DNA of 64,000 nt, taken from Achromobacter sp. B7. Lineage in GTDB: Bacteria > Pseudomonadota > Gammaproteobacteria > Burkholderiales > Burkholderiaceae_B. The notes beneath the pieces were generated by a model. That model saw only the letters and a program-made list of their open reading frames with translations. It ran no database searches and was not told the DNA's origin. The position numbers and the translations under genes were made by a program. Where the stretch lies: the NCBI RefSeq assembly GCF_003600685.1, contig NZ_CP032084.1:4464001-4528000 (forward strand), given 5' to 3'. Positions 1 through 9,984 of the stretch are shown piece after piece (positions within the stretch are counted from its first letter, which is position 1; every line of letters starts with the position of its first letter).

Positions 1-1482
1 GACAAGCAGTCTGGCCGCACCATCAATTCCGGCAAGTACGACGGCCTGTCGCACAAGGAAGCCGTGGACGCCATCGCGGCCGACCTGGGCGCGCAAGGCC
101 TGGGCGAAAAGCAAACCACGTGGCGCCTGCGCGACTGGGGCATCTCGCGCCAGCGCTACTGGGGCACCCCGATCCCGATCATCCACTGCGCCGACTGCGG
201 CCCGGTGCCGGTTCCCGAAAAAGACCTGCCCGTCGTCCTGCCCGACGACCTGATCCCGGACGGCAGCGGCAACCCGCTGGCCAAGAACGAAGCCTTCCTG
301 TCCTGCGCCTGCCCCAGCTGCGGCAAGCCCGCGCGCCGCGAAACGGACACGATGGACACGTTTGTGGACTCGTCCTGGTACTTCATGCGCTACACCTCGC
401 CGGGCAACGACAACGCCATGGTCGACGCGCGCAATGACTACTGGATGCCGATGGACCAGTACATCGGCGGCATCGAGCACGCCGTGCTGCACTTGCTGTA
501 CGCCCGCTTCTGGACCAAGGTCATGCGCGACATGGGCCTGCTCAATTTCGACGAGCCCTTCACCAAGCTGCTGTGCCAGGGCATGGTGCTGAACCATATC
601 TATTCGCGCAAGACGCCCCAGGGCGGCATTGAATACTTCTGGCCCGAAGACGTTGAAAACGTCTACGACGACCGTGGCGCCATCACCGGCGCCAAGCTCA
701 AGTCGGACGGTTCCGCCATCAACTACGGCGGCGTGGGCACGATGTCCAAGTCCAAGAACAACGGTGTCGATCCGCAATCGCTGATCGACACGCTGGGCGC
801 CGACACGGCACGCCTGTTCGTCATGTTCGCCAGCCCGCCCGAGCAGACGCTTGAATGGTCGGATTCGGGCGTGGAAGGTTCCAACCGCTTCCTGCGTCGC
901 CTGTGGTCCATCAGCTACGCGCGCCGCGACGCCGTGGCGCGTGGCCTGGCCAATGGCGGTGACTGGTCGCAAGCCACCGCCGCCGTCAAGGATCTGCGCC
1001 GCGAGGTCTACACGCTGCTCAAGCAAGCCGACTACGACTACCAGCGCATCCAGTACAACACCGTCGTGTCCGCCTGCATGAAGATGCTGAACGCCATCGA
1101 CGACGCCAAGCTGCCCGAGGACGCCGCGGCCGATGCCGCCTACGCCGAAACGCTGGGCGTGCTGCTGCGCGTGCTGTACCCGGTGGTCCCGCACATCACC
1201 TGGCACCTGTGGCAAGACCTGGGCTACGCGAAAGAGCTGGGCGACCTGCTGGACGCGCCGTGGCCGCATGTGGACGAAGCCGCCCTGATCGCGGACGAAA
1301 TCGAGCTGATGCTCCAGGTCAACGGCAAGCTGCGCGGCTCGATCCGCGTGGCCGCCGGCGCCGCCAAGGAAGACATCGAAAAGCTCGCTGCCAGCCAGGA
1401 AGAGGTCTCGCGCTTCCTGGAAGGCCGCCCGCCCAAGCGCGTCATCGTGGTGCCGGGCAAACTGGTCAACGTCGTAGGCTGA
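1..1482 (+). CDS. leuS: Leucyl-tRNA synthetase, C-terminal part (5' end outside window)
   Basis: Class I aminoacyl-tRNA synthetase that charges tRNA-Leu in the cytoplasm. The frame is open from the first base, so the N-terminus and most of the editing domain lie upstream. Visible parts are the [12 protein letters not shown] segment of the catalytic core, a zinc-ribbon-like [20 protein letters not shown] stretch and the MSKSKNN signature near codon 247 of the window, followed by the anticodon-binding and C-terminal domains. The TGA stop overlaps the ATG of lptE (TGATG), which points to translational coupling. leuS-lptE-holA is a conserved order in beta- and gammaproteobacteria. Confidence 0.97.
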   Translation, partial: DKQSGRTINSGKYDGLSHKEAVDAIAADLGAQGLGEKQTTWRLRDWGISRQRYWGTPIPIIHCADCGPVPVPEKDLPVVLPDDLIPDGSGNPLAKNEAFLSCACPSCGKPARRETDTMDTFVDSSWYFMRYTSPGNDNAMVDARNDYWMPMDQYIGGIEHAVLHLLYARFWTKVMRDMGLLNFDEPFTKLLCQGMVLNHIYSRKTPQGGIEYFWPEDVENVYDDRGAITGAKLKSDGSAINYGGVGTMSKSKNNGVDPQSLIDTLGADTARLFVMFASPPEQTLEWSDSGVEGSNRFLRRLWSISYARRDAVARGLANGGDWSQATAAVKDLRREVYTLLKQADYDYQRIQYNTVVSACMKMLNAIDDAKLPEDAAADAAYAETLGVLLRVLYPVVPHITWHLWQDLGYAKELGDLLDAPWPHVDEAALIADEIELMLQVNGKLRGSIRVAAGAAKEDIEKLAASQEEVSRFLEGRPPKRVIVVPGKLVNVVG

Positions 1483-2156
1483 TGAGGTCAAGCATGTACT
1501 TCGCCGGGCAACTCTCGCACTCCCCCCGCCAATCGTGGCTGCTGCGCGGCGCCTGCCTGGCGCTGTTCATGCTGCTGTCCGCTTGCGGCTTCGCACTGCG
1601 CGGCGTTACGCCGATGCCGTTCGACACGCTTTATGTCGGCATGCCCGATACCACTCAGTTCGGGGCGGACGTGCGCCGCGCGCTGCGCGCGGCCTCGCCC
1701 AATACCAAGCTGGTCGATTCGCCCAAGGAAGCGCAGGCCATTCTGCAGCAGGTTGGCGATACGCGTACGTTGCGCGAGGTGTCTCTGAACGCCCAGGGCC
1801 GGGTCGAGGAATACGAGCTGGGTATCAACTACACGTTCCGTCTCATCGACAACAAGGGCCGTGCGTTGATCCCCGACACCACCTTGTCCATCTACCGCGA
1901 AATGCCGTACGACGACCAAGTGGTGCAGGCCAAGCAAGGTCAGATCGACACCTTGTATAAAGCCATGCAGCGCGACCTGGTGTCCCGTCTGCTGCGCCGC
2001 ATGACCGCACCGGACGTGCGCCGCGCATTCGAGCAGGCTGAAGAACGCGGGGAAACCGGCGAGATTCCGCTGTACGACCCGAACGCGCCGCAGCAAAAGA
2101 GCACGCCCACGCCGTGGCAGACGCCGCAAACCACCGACCCGGCGATCTTGCGCTAG
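1482..2156 (+). CDS. lptE: LPS-assembly lipoprotein LptE
   Basis: Outer-membrane lipoprotein that plugs the LptD barrel and helps insert lipopolysaccharide in the outer leaflet. A basic N-terminus and hydrophobic segment lead to the lipobox LLSAC, with the lipidated Cys at residue 35 (residue 31 if the ATG at 1494 is used). CGFALRG after the Cys is typical of LptE. The start at 1482 overlaps the leuS stop; 1494 is a good alternative. holA follows after 3 bp, so the three genes are probably co-transcribed. The protein has 224 residues and a Pro/Thr-rich tail. Confidence 0.93.
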   Translation: MRSSMYFAGQLSHSPRQSWLLRGACLALFMLLSACGFALRGVTPMPFDTLYVGMPDTTQFGADVRRALRAASPNTKLVDSPKEAQAILQQVGDTRTLREVSLNAQGRVEEYELGINYTFRLIDNKGRALIPDTTLSIYREMPYDDQVVQAKQGQIDTLYKAMQRDLVSRLLRRMTAPDVRRAFEQAEERGETGEIPLYDPNAPQQKSTPTPWQTPQTTDPAILR

Positions 2157-2159
2157 CCC

Positions 2160-3215
2160 ATGGCACAGCCTTTGGACGCGGATCGGCTTGCCGAACACCT
2201 GCAGCGCCCGGGCAACCGGCTCGCGCCGCTATACACGGTGTCCGGCGACGAGCCTTTGCTGGTCACCGAAGCCGTGGATACGTTGCGCGCCTCGGCGCGC
2301 AACGCCGGCTACACCGACCGGCTTTCGATGGTGATGGACGCCCGCAGCGACTGGAGCGCCGTCACTGCCGCAACGCAAAGCGTGTCGCTGTTCGGCGACC
2401 GCCGCATCCTTGAAATCAAGATCCCCACCGGCAAGCCCGGCAAGTCCGGCGCCGACACGCTGGCCAAGCTGGCCGAGCAGGCCGAAAAGCAGCCTGATGC
2501 CGACACGCTGATCCTCATTGCGCTTCCCCGGCTGGACAAAGCCACCCGCGAAAGCCGCTGGGTGCAGGCGCTGAACCGGGGCGGCGTGATGGTCGACATC
2601 GCCAACATCGAGCGCGGCCGGCTGCCTGCCTGGGTGGGCATGCGGCTGGCTCGGCAAAACCAGCGTGCCGACGCCGCCACGTTGCAATGGATGGCTGACA
2701 AGGTTGAAGGCAACCTGCTGGCTGCGCACCAGGAAATCCAGAAGCTGGGCTTGCTGTATCCCGAAGGCCAACTGGCGGCCGAGGACGTAGAGCGCGCGGT
2801 ACTGAACGTTGCGCGCTACGATGTTTTCGGCCTGCGCGACGCCATGCTGGCGGGCGACATCGCTCGCACCATCCGCATGATCGACGGCCTGCGCGCCGAA
2901 GGCGAAGCGCTGCCGCTGGTGCTCTGGGCGGTCGGCGAAGAAATCCGCCTGCTTGCCCGCATCGCGGAAGCGCGTGCGCTGGGCCAGGACGCCAACGGGC
3001 TGATGCGTCGGTTGCGCATCTTCGGCGCGCACGAGCGCCTGGCATTACAGGCGCTGAACCGGGTGCAGCCCGCCGTCTGGCCCGCAGCCGTGCAGCACGC
3101 CCACGACGTGGATCGCCTGATCAAGGGCTTGTCCGTCGCCGGACGGCTTTCGGACCCCTGGGAAGAAATGACCCGGCTGGCGCTGCGCGTGGCCGCCGCC
3201 GGCGGGCGACCGTGA
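2160..3215 (+). CDS. holA: DNA polymerase III subunit delta
   Basis: Clamp-loader delta subunit, which opens the beta sliding clamp during replication. It has 351 residues (E. coli HolA has 343). The N-terminal part reads LYTVSGDEPLLVTEAVDTLR, the usual HolA opening in which the degenerate P-loop region appears as SGDEPLL. The C-terminal clamp-loader collar is helical. It starts 3 bp after lptE. This placement next to lptE is classical and supports the call. Confidence 0.95.
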   Translation: MAQPLDADRLAEHLQRPGNRLAPLYTVSGDEPLLVTEAVDTLRASARNAGYTDRLSMVMDARSDWSAVTAATQSVSLFGDRRILEIKIPTGKPGKSGADTLAKLAEQAEKQPDADTLILIALPRLDKATRESRWVQALNRGGVMVDIANIERGRLPAWVGMRLARQNQRADAATLQWMADKVEGNLLAAHQEIQKLGLLYPEGQLAAEDVERAVLNVARYDVFGLRDAMLAGDIARTIRMIDGLRAEGEALPLVLWAVGEEIRLLARIAEARALGQDANGLMRRLRIFGAHERLALQALNRVQPAVWPAAVQHAHDVDRLIKGLSVAGRLSDPWEEMTRLALRVAAAGGRP

Positions 3216-3336
3216 AGGTCGCCCCGCGCACGCCGTCCTTTGTCCGGATATAAACTGAATCTTCAGACGGCGCTTAGGGTTACGCCCACGGGCTCCGCCG
3301 TCTCTTCCGTTGCACTCATTCATGATTGACACTGCC

Positions 3337-4602
3337 ATGTCCTCGTCTTCCATTGAACACGCCATGCTGACCTTGGGCGAAAACGCCCGGCGCGCCTCGC
3401 GCGCGATGATGCGCGCCAACAGCGCCGCCAAGAACAAGGCGTTGCTGGCCATGGCCGACGCCCTGGCTGCCAGCCACGATGAGCTCAAGGCCGCCAACGA
3501 AAAGGATGTGTCCGCCGCCCGCGCCAACGGTCTGGAACCGGCACTGCTGGACCGCCTGACCCTGTCCGACAAAACGTTGGCGCACATGGCCGAGGGCTTG
3601 CGCCAGATTGCCGCCCTGCCCGATCCTATCGGCAGCATCACGGCCACCACGGTGCGTCCTAACGGCATGCGCGTGGCGCAAATGCGGGTCCCGCTCGGGG
3701 TCATCGGCATCATTTACGAGTCCCGCCCCAACGTCACGATCGACGCGGCCGCGCTGTGCTTGAAGTCCGGCAACGCCGCGATCCTGCGTGGCGGCAGCGA
3801 AGCTTTGCACTCCAATATCGCGTTAGGCCGGGTCGTGCAAACCGGTCTGGCCGCGGCCGGCTTGCCGCCGGACGCCGTGCAGGTGGTTGCCACCGCGGAC
3901 CGGGCCGCCGTGGGCAAACTCATCACCATGACGGAACATATCGACGTCATCGTTCCGCGCGGCGGCAAGGGCTTGATTGCGCGGCTGGCGCAAGAAGCCC
4001 GTGTGCCATTGATCAAGCACCTGGACGGCAACTGCCACATCTACATTGACGCGGCGGCCGATCCGGACAAGGCGCACACCATTGCCTTTAACGCCAAGAC
4101 CTACCGCTATGGCATCTGCGGCGCCATGGAAACGTTGCTGGTCGATGCCGTGGCCTCCGTTTCCATTCTGCCCACCCTGGCGGCAGCCCTGATCGAGCAT
4201 GGCGTCGAACTGCGCGGCTGCCCGCGCACGATGGCCTTGCTGCCCCACATCACCCCTGCCACGGAAGAAGACTGGGGCACGGAATACCTGGGCCCGATCC
4301 TTGCCGTTCGTATCGTTGACACGCTGGATGACGCCATCGAGCACATCGCGCGCTGGGGCTCGGGCCACACCGACGCCATCGTCACCGAAGACCTGTCGGC
4401 GGCGCAGCGCTTTCAGCGTGAAGTGGATTCCAGCTCGGTCTACGTCAACCTGCCGACCTGCTTTGCGGACGGTTTCGAATACGGCCTGGGCGCTGAAATC
4501 GGCATCTCGACGAACCGTCTGCATGCGCGCGGCCCGGTCGGCCTGGAAGGCCTGACCACGCTGAAGTGGGTGTTGAACGGTGAAGGCCAGGTTCGCGGCT
4601 GA
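3337..4602 (+). CDS. proA: Gamma-glutamyl phosphate reductase
   Basis: NADPH-dependent reduction of gamma-glutamyl phosphate to glutamate semialdehyde, second step of proline synthesis. From the ATG at 3337 it has 421 residues (E. coli ProA has 417). An in-frame ATG at 3322 and a TTG at 3310 are alternative starts; no clear ribosome site decides. Family features are [17 protein letters not shown], the catalytic Cys near residue 261 in [11 protein letters not shown], and a C-terminal [13 protein letters not shown] block. The gap to holA is about 120 bp, so it may have its own promoter. Confidence 0.95.
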   Translation: MSSSSIEHAMLTLGENARRASRAMMRANSAAKNKALLAMADALAASHDELKAANEKDVSAARANGLEPALLDRLTLSDKTLAHMAEGLRQIAALPDPIGSITATTVRPNGMRVAQMRVPLGVIGIIYESRPNVTIDAAALCLKSGNAAILRGGSEALHSNIALGRVVQTGLAAAGLPPDAVQVVATADRAAVGKLITMTEHIDVIVPRGGKGLIARLAQEARVPLIKHLDGNCHIYIDAAADPDKAHTIAFNAKTYRYGICGAMETLLVDAVASVSILPTLAAALIEHGVELRGCPRTMALLPHITPATEEDWGTEYLGPILAVRIVDTLDDAIEHIARWGSGHTDAIVTEDLSAAQRFQREVDSSSVYVNLPTCFADGFEYGLGAEIGISTNRLHARGPVGLEGLTTLKWVLNGEGQVRG

Positions 4603-4616
4603 ACCACATCAGCCCT

Positions 4617-4633
4617 GGGCGGCCTGGCCGCCC
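4617..4633 (+). terminator. GC-rich hairpin after proA
   Basis: GGGCGGCC and GGCCGCCC pair perfectly around one T, 14 bases after the proA stop codon. There is no T-run, so it may be only a processing or stabilising hairpin rather than an intrinsic terminator. Confidence 0.4.
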
Positions 4634-4761
4634 GACATCGCTGACGCTGCCCTGAACACGGGGCGGCGCCAAGCCTTCTACAATACGGGCAGATTTTTTC
4701 CCCGCTTTCGTTCTGCCCTTTTTTCATCTAACGCGGCACGCCGCGCAATCTTGAGATCCCC

Positions 4762-5142
4762 ATGCATTCACCTGTCATGGCCATGGCCTTCAGCCTTTTC
4801 GTGCTTTGCTTCATCACCTGCACGCTGAGCGGCATTGTCCTGTTTTTCCTGAAAAACAAAGAGATCAACGCCGCGTTCAAGCATCCCTATTTGCAACACC
4901 GCCCGTGGAAACAGTATCCCCTGTCGATCCAGGCGGCCATCATGCTGGACTATTTTTTCCGCCTGATGTTTCCCGGCACGCGGTTCTGGTTGATCGGCAA
5001 TGCCAACGATTTGCTGGGTCACGTCGACCCCAAGAAAACGCCGCTTTCGCTGAAATGGCCCATCGTTGGCTTTTGGGGCTCGTGCTGGCTGGGCCTGATC
5101 GCCATGATCGTCCTGTGGGTGATGCTGTACCTGGGAGCCTGA
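4762..5142 (+). CDS. Small conserved-looking membrane protein, function unknown
   Basis: A 126-residue protein. An N-terminal hydrophobic helix (about residues 5-29) and a C-terminal one (about 100-125) flank a polar middle that contains LQHRPWKQYPLSIQ and a PGTRFWLIGNANDLLGHVDP segment; a third helix may lie near 55-70. Both ends insert in the membrane, so it is probably an inner-membrane protein. The next gene starts 4 bp after its stop, so the two are likely co-transcribed. I recognise no functional motif. Confidence 0.75.
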   Translation: MHSPVMAMAFSLFVLCFITCTLSGIVLFFLKNKEINAAFKHPYLQHRPWKQYPLSIQAAIMLDYFFRLMFPGTRFWLIGNANDLLGHVDPKKTPLSLKWPIVGFWGSCWLGLIAMIVLWVMLYLGA

Positions 5143-5146
5143 GCCC

Positions 5147-5932
5147 ATGCAGATCCGAATCGAAGACTATCCCGGCAGCATCGACGCCGCCCGCACGTTG
5201 ATCGCCGCGCGCGAATCCGGCGTGGCCGGCCCGCGCTTGCCGGCGGAATGCCGCCCGCAATCAATGGGACAGGCATTCGCGGTTCAACAGCGCACCGCAC
5301 AGCTATTGCAGGAAACGCGCCAGGACCGCGTCGCGGCCTGGAAAAGCGCGCTGCCCTCGCCCGAGAAAATGGTTGTGGCGCCGATTTACGCATCGGGCAC
5401 CGTCTATGCCGAGGCTGGCCCCGTTGCCACGCGCACGCAAGTGGTGCGCATTGAGCCGGAAATTGCGTTCGAGCTGGCGCAAGACCTGCCCGCCCGCGAC
5501 ACGCCCTACACCGACGCCGAGATTGACGCGGCCGTGGGCGGCGCTCGGCTGGCGCTGGAAGTGCTGGGCTGCCGCTACGCGTCGCCCGAACATGCCAGCC
5601 TGCCAGAGCTGCTTGCCGACCACATGTTCAACGAAGGCCTGGTGCTGGGGGCGCGCATCGCCAGCGCCGACGCGGTTCCTTCAAGCATGACGCTGACCTT
5701 GTCGGTCGGCGGACGCGAAGTTGAACAACATCCTGGCTTTCACCCTAACGATCGCCCAAAGGCCGGCTTGTACTGGTTGGCCAATTTCCTGCGCGAACAA
5801 GGCTTGGGGCTGCATGCCGGGCAGCACGTCATTACCGGTTCGTATGCCGGGTTCCTGGACGTGCCGGCGCATCAAGACATCGAGCTCGTCTACGGCGAGC
5901 TCGGCGTGCTGCGCGTGCGGTTTGGCAGCTAG
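5147..5932 (+). CDS. FAH/2-keto-4-pentenoate hydratase family protein
   Basis: A 261-residue protein of the size and build of the MhpD/2-oxopent-4-enoate hydratase family, fumarylacetoacetase fold. Members bind Mg2+ and hydrate or decarboxylate 2-oxo acids in catabolic pathways. Family-like segments are RIEPEIAFELAQDLP (the E-x-E metal-binding region), ALEVLGCRY, and a late GQHVITGSYAGF stretch close to the usual G-d-vitTGS motif. It follows the membrane protein by 4 bp and is convergent with the amidase gene. Its own substrate cannot be told from sequence. Confidence 0.85.
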   Translation: MQIRIEDYPGSIDAARTLIAARESGVAGPRLPAECRPQSMGQAFAVQQRTAQLLQETRQDRVAAWKSALPSPEKMVVAPIYASGTVYAEAGPVATRTQVVRIEPEIAFELAQDLPARDTPYTDAEIDAAVGGARLALEVLGCRYASPEHASLPELLADHMFNEGLVLGARIASADAVPSSMTLTLSVGGREVEQHPGFHPNDRPKAGLYWLANFLREQGLGLHAGQHVITGSYAGFLDVPAHQDIELVYGELGVLRVRFGS

Positions 5933-5962
5933 GGCGTCGGGCTAACGCAAGGCCGCACGCCG

Positions 5963-7390
5963 TCAACGCGGTGCGGGTTTGAAGTCCGGTTCGGCGATGG
6001 TGACGGCGGCATCGCCCGCCTCGATAATTTCGCCAGCGGCCAGGCATAGATCTTCGCGATAGCGTCCCGCAACGATCTGCACCCCGATGGGGCTTTGCCC
6101 GACGCTGCTCATGGCGTTGCCCATCGCTACCGACAGCCCGGGCAAGCCCATGAAGGGCACGCCGATCTGCGTCATTTGCGCACGCCACACGCGCGCGTAA
6201 GCCGCGTCGCCCTGCAAATCCAGATTGTCGGGAAAGGGCAATTCCGCGGATACCGGCAGCAACAGCACCGGATATTCGGAAAGGAAGATTTCCCACAAGC
6301 GGGTCAACGTAGCCCGACGCGTCAGCACCGCGGAAAAATTGTTCAGGTTTGCGTCGGCGGCCTTGTCGCGCTGGCCGCGCAGGGCCACCAAAGCCCCTGG
6401 GTCGCCTTCCTTTTCGGCCGCCGCCAACATGGCCTCATAGCCGTCCGCCATCCACATGCGGATCTGCAAGTCGGCCGCCTCTTGCATGGGTGGCACGGCG
6501 TCCAGTGTGTCCACCGTCCAGCCTGCGTCGCTAAGCCTGCGCGCGGCTTCCTGCAATGCCTTGACGACAGCGGGCTCGGGGTTCATGCCATCCGGGTTCA
6601 CGCACAGCGCGGCGCGGCGGGGAACGTCGGGGCCCACAAGCGGCGCCGGCACCCACCAAGGGTCGCGAGGGTCACGCGCGGACATGGCCGCCAGCCCCAA
6701 GCGCACGTCGGCAATGGTGCGCCCCAATGGCCCCGACACGGCCGTCAATTGGCCGCCGATGGAACGTTCCGGCAAGGCCGCGTTGTACGCGGGCACGCGG
6801 CCCAGCGATGGCCGCAACCCGTGCACGCCGCAGGCGTAGGCGGGGTAGCGGATGGACCCGGCGATATCGGTGCCATGGGCCAGATGGCCGATGCCCGCCG
6901 CCACCGCCGATGCCGCGCCACCCGACGAGCCACCTGGCGTCAATGCCTTGTTGCGCGGGTTGTGCGTGTCCCCGTGCAGGCCGTTACCCGTGAACCAGCG
7001 CAACGAAAACGCGGGCGTGTTCGTGCGGCCAAGAATCACCGCGCCGGCGCGCAGCAGGTTGTCGACGACGGGGCTGTTCTGCGCGGCGATCACGTCTTTT
7101 TGCAGGCTGACGCCGTTGGTCGTGGCGTAGCCTGCCTGGTCGACGTTGACCTTGACCGTAACGGGCACACCGGCCAGCAAGCCGGGATCTTCGCCGCGTG
7201 CCAGCTGCGCATCGACCTCGCGTGCCCGGGCCAGGACCTCGTCAGGGCGATGATCGACCACGGCATTAAGCGCGGGGTTGACGGCATCGAGCCGGTCCAA
7301 TGCGCTTTGCGCGGCCTGGACAGCCGATACGTCGCGCTGTCGGATTAGAGAGGCAAGCTCAACTGCGGATAAACGCCAAAGATCGGACAC
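5963..7390 (-). CDS. Amidase signature-family amidohydrolase
   Basis: A 475-residue enzyme of the amidase signature family (GatA-like fold), which hydrolyses carboxylic amides. The Ser-cisSer-Lys triad is visible: Lys80 in GVPVTVKVN, the GGSSGGAAS segment (Ser155/156), and nucleophile Ser179 in TDIAGSIRYPA. It stands alone, not next to gatB/gatC, so it is a catabolic or detoxifying amidase, not the tRNA amidotransferase subunit. It has no signal peptide, so it is cytoplasmic. Confidence 0.92.
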   Translation of the reverse strand: MSDLWRLSAVELASLIRQRDVSAVQAAQSALDRLDAVNPALNAVVDHRPDEVLARAREVDAQLARGEDPGLLAGVPVTVKVNVDQAGYATTNGVSLQKDVIAAQNSPVVDNLLRAGAVILGRTNTPAFSLRWFTGNGLHGDTHNPRNKALTPGGSSGGAASAVAAGIGHLAHGTDIAGSIRYPAYACGVHGLRPSLGRVPAYNAALPERSIGGQLTAVSGPLGRTIADVRLGLAAMSARDPRDPWWVPAPLVGPDVPRRAALCVNPDGMNPEPAVVKALQEAARRLSDAGWTVDTLDAVPPMQEAADLQIRMWMADGYEAMLAAAEKEGDPGALVALRGQRDKAADANLNNFSAVLTRRATLTRLWEIFLSEYPVLLLPVSAELPFPDNLDLQGDAAYARVWRAQMTQIGVPFMGLPGLSVAMGNAMSSVGQSPIGVQIVAGRYREDLCLAAGEIIEAGDAAVTIAEPDFKPAPR

Positions 7391-7484
7391 GCGTCACTCC
7401 TGATTCGTGGTTTTCCTGCGGGGCACGCAAACCTTAGCGCCTGTCGCGCGGCTCGACAAGCCACGGCTTACCGCAGTTGCGCGG

Positions 7485-8354
7485 CTATTTGTCTTCTTCG
7501 AACACCTGGACGATGGCGTCGGCCACGGCGCGCACGCGCGCGGTGCGGTTCAGGTCCCCGTGCATGACCAGCCACAAATCATACGGTTCGCTGCGACCCG
7601 GCCAGATACGGACCAGGTCGGGATAATCCGGCGCCATGTGGGTGGGCAGCTCGCCGATGCCCAGGCCGGCCACCACGGCGGCAAGTATCATCATCCCGGA
7701 ATTGAGCTCGATCGCGATGCGCCCGTTGCCCGTCGGCTCGCCGCAAAACGTGTCCGACCAGCCGGGCAAGACCGCCTGCTGGTACGTCACCAAGGTATGC
7801 CCGGCGAAGGCCGTACCCGGTTTGGGCTCACCGTGCGCGGCAAGATATTCGCGCGAGGCATACAGACCGACTTCCTTGCGGGCCAGGTGGCGCTGGATCA
7901 AATCGGGGCTGTCAGGCTTGACGTTCCGGATGGCCAAATCCGCTTCGCGACGGGTCAAGTTGCTGATCTGTATCGACGCCGACAGCACCACGCGTATGTC
8001 CGGATGCTGGACATGCACGCGGCGCACCGCCTCCATGATGAAGTAGCTGGCCACGGTTTCGGATGCCGCCACACGCACCACGCCCGACAGGCGATGGTCC
8101 AGCCCCTGCATCTGCCGCTGCAGCTGGTCGGCGGCCGACTCCATGCGCTCCGCCGCGGCGAACGCCAATTCGCCCGCCGGCGTGGGCACGTACCCGCCAG
8201 GGGTGCGCAGAAACAGGCGCGCGTCCAGCGATGACTCCAGCGCGGCCAGGCGCCGGCCCGCCGTTGCCTGGTCGATCTGCAGCAATGCCGCCGCCCCACG
8301 CAGCGTTCCCACGCGATAAATCGCCAGGAAGATCCTGGCATTGTCCCAATCCAT
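7485..8354 (-). CDS. LysR-family transcriptional regulator
   Basis: A 289-residue LysR regulator. The start at 8354 (MDWDNARIFLAIYRVG) gives the usual N-terminus; upstream in-frame codons are not LysR-like. The winged helix occupies about residues 1-62 (AAALLQIDQATAGRRLAALE) and the effector-binding domain follows. GLGIGELPTHMA near the end is a common LysR block. It is divergent from the MFS efflux gene at 8520 and probably controls it. A perfect palindrome at 8423-8438 lies between them. Confidence 0.93.
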   Translation of the reverse strand: MDWDNARIFLAIYRVGTLRGAAALLQIDQATAGRRLAALESSLDARLFLRTPGGYVPTPAGELAFAAAERMESAADQLQRQMQGLDHRLSGVVRVAASETVASYFIMEAVRRVHVQHPDIRVVLSASIQISNLTRREADLAIRNVKPDSPDLIQRHLARKEVGLYASREYLAAHGEPKPGTAFAGHTLVTYQQAVLPGWSDTFCGEPTGNGRIAIELNSGMMILAAVVAGLGIGELPTHMAPDYPDLVRIWPGRSEPYDLWLVMHGDLNRTARVRAVADAIVQVFEEDK

Positions 8355-8422
8355 AGCGCTGACCCTCGCTTCAGTCCATTGGCATCCCGAACGCGTTTCA
8401 GCCCTGCCACCCTGGGAACCGC

Positions 8423-8438
8423 GATGCATTTATGCATC
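8423..8438. promoter_or_regulatory. Palindrome in LysR/MFS divergent promoter, candidate LysR operator
   Basis: GATGCAT-TT-ATGCATC is a perfect inverted repeat in the 165-bp gap between the LysR gene and the MFS gene. On the minus strand it follows a TATAGT box (8439-8444), so binding there could block transcription of the regulator gene. The position and T-N11-A type symmetry fit a LysR site; binding is inferred. Confidence 0.45.
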
Positions 8439-8519
8439 ACTATAAAGCAGTATTTCGGCTTTTTTGCATACCCGAAAACTTCTAAGCTTCAGTCCTTGGA
8501 ATCCCGCCGTCTGCCTCTC

Positions 8520-9917
8520 ATGAACACCGCCTGCCCATCACACCCCGTGCCCTCCCTCGACGCCAAGCCGGCCACTGCCTGGCTGCCGCTAGTCACCCTG
8601 GCCATCGGTTTCGTCATGGCCATGCTGGACGTGACCGTGGTCAACGTGGCGCTGCCCAGCATTGCCGTGCAGTTTGTCGTTCCCTTGACGGATCTGGTCT
8701 GGATCGTCGACGGTTACACGCTGACGTTTGCCGCGCTGCTGTTGGTGGCCGGCGCGCTGGCCGACCGCTATGGGGCCAAAACGGTTTATCTTGCCGGCCT
8801 GGCCGTGTTTACGTTTGCCTCATTGCTGTGCGGCCTGGCGCCCGACGCCAACACATTGATCGCGGCCCGCATGCTGCAAGGCCTGGGCGCCGCGCTGTTC
8901 ATGCCCAGCTCGCTAAGCTTGCTGACGCACGCCTACGACGACGACCACGTGCGCAACCGCATGCTGGCCGCCTGGTCGGCGATCGTCGCGGTGGCGGGCG
9001 CCACCGGCCCCTTGCTGGGCGGTGTGTTGATCCATCAATTCGGTTGGCGCGGCATCTTTCTTATCAACCTGCCGTTGGGCGTCGTCGGGCTGTGGCTTGC
9101 CCGCCGCCGCATCCAGGCGGCCCCGCGCCGGCCGCGCGCGCTGAACCCGATCAGCCACCTGCTGGGCGTAATCGCGTTGTCGTCGTTGTGCTTCGTGCTG
9201 ATCCAGGGCAACGCCTACGGCTGGACGTCGCCGCGCATTGCCGGCGTCACCGCCTTGTGCGCCCTGGCCATCGTATTGCTGGTGCGGCGCGAACGCCGCC
9301 ACGCCGAACCGATACTGCCCCGCGTCCTGTTCCAGACGCCGCACTTTGCGGCGGCCAACGCGGTGGGCTTCCTGATCAATCTTGCTTCGTACGGGCAGTT
9401 GTTCCTGCTTAGCTTGTTCCTGCAACATGCGCGCGGCGCCGACGCGCTTCAGACCGGTATCCAGCTGGTGCCGATGCTTGCGGTTTTTTCAATCGGCAAT
9501 TTGATTTCGGGGCGTGTATCCGCGCGCTGGAATGTGTCGGCAGCGCTATTGGGGGGCATGTCGCTGGCCGCCACCATGAGCGCCTTGGGGATCGTCGCCT
9601 TCACGCCCACGATCGCCTACTGGCCCTTCGCCATCCTGGTTGCGCTGGGCAATCTGGGCGTGGGAATCGCCGTGCCCGCGATGACCGGCATTGTGATGCA
9701 GAGTTCGGGCAAGCACCACGCCAACAGCGCGGCGGCGGCATTGAACGCGAATCGGCAGTCCGGCGCATTGGTCGGGGTGGCATTGATGGGCACCATCATG
9801 CATGTGCTGCCCGACTGGAACGCGACCCTGCCCGTCGCCTACGGCGTGATCGCCGCAAGCTACGCGGCGGGGGTCGGGCTGGTCTGGCGTCACTTGCGTC
9901 GCGCGCATAACGCATAA
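8520..9917 (+). CDS. MFS transporter, DHA2 (EmrB/QacA-like) drug efflux
   Basis: A 465-residue inner-membrane proton antiporter of the DHA2 type, with about 14 predicted helices. The ATG at 8520 is chosen because the in-frame extension upstream is not membrane-protein-like. Family motifs are LDVTVVNVALPSI in helix 1, GALADRYGAKTVY (motif A) and the GPLLGGVLIHQFGWRGIFLIN segment (motif C area, first part). It is divergent from a LysR regulator, a common arrangement for inducible efflux. Substrate unknown. Confidence 0.92.
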   Translation: MNTACPSHPVPSLDAKPATAWLPLVTLAIGFVMAMLDVTVVNVALPSIAVQFVVPLTDLVWIVDGYTLTFAALLLVAGALADRYGAKTVYLAGLAVFTFASLLCGLAPDANTLIAARMLQGLGAALFMPSSLSLLTHAYDDDHVRNRMLAAWSAIVAVAGATGPLLGGVLIHQFGWRGIFLINLPLGVVGLWLARRRIQAAPRRPRALNPISHLLGVIALSSLCFVLIQGNAYGWTSPRIAGVTALCALAIVLLVRRERRHAEPILPRVLFQTPHFAAANAVGFLINLASYGQLFLLSLFLQHARGADALQTGIQLVPMLAVFSIGNLISGRVSARWNVSAALLGGMSLAATMSALGIVAFTPTIAYWPFAILVALGNLGVGIAVPAMTGIVMQSSGKHHANSAAAALNANRQSGALVGVALMGTIMHVLPDWNATLPVAYGVIAASYAAGVGLVWRHLRRAHNA

Positions 9918-9984
9918 GGCGGGCATGCAAGCGCGGGGCGTTTGCATCACAATATGGGCCGATCCCTGCCACTCGGAGAGCCCT

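Noticed and set aside
1209..1481. N-terminal extension of the lptE frame into leuS
   Set aside because: The frame is open by chance; the lipoprotein signal begins at 1482 or 1494.
6095..7348. 417-codon plus-strand open frame antisense to the amidase gene
   Set aside because: It is the antisense shadow of a real high-GC gene; the amidase frame has intact catalytic motifs and the antisense product has no recognisable domain.
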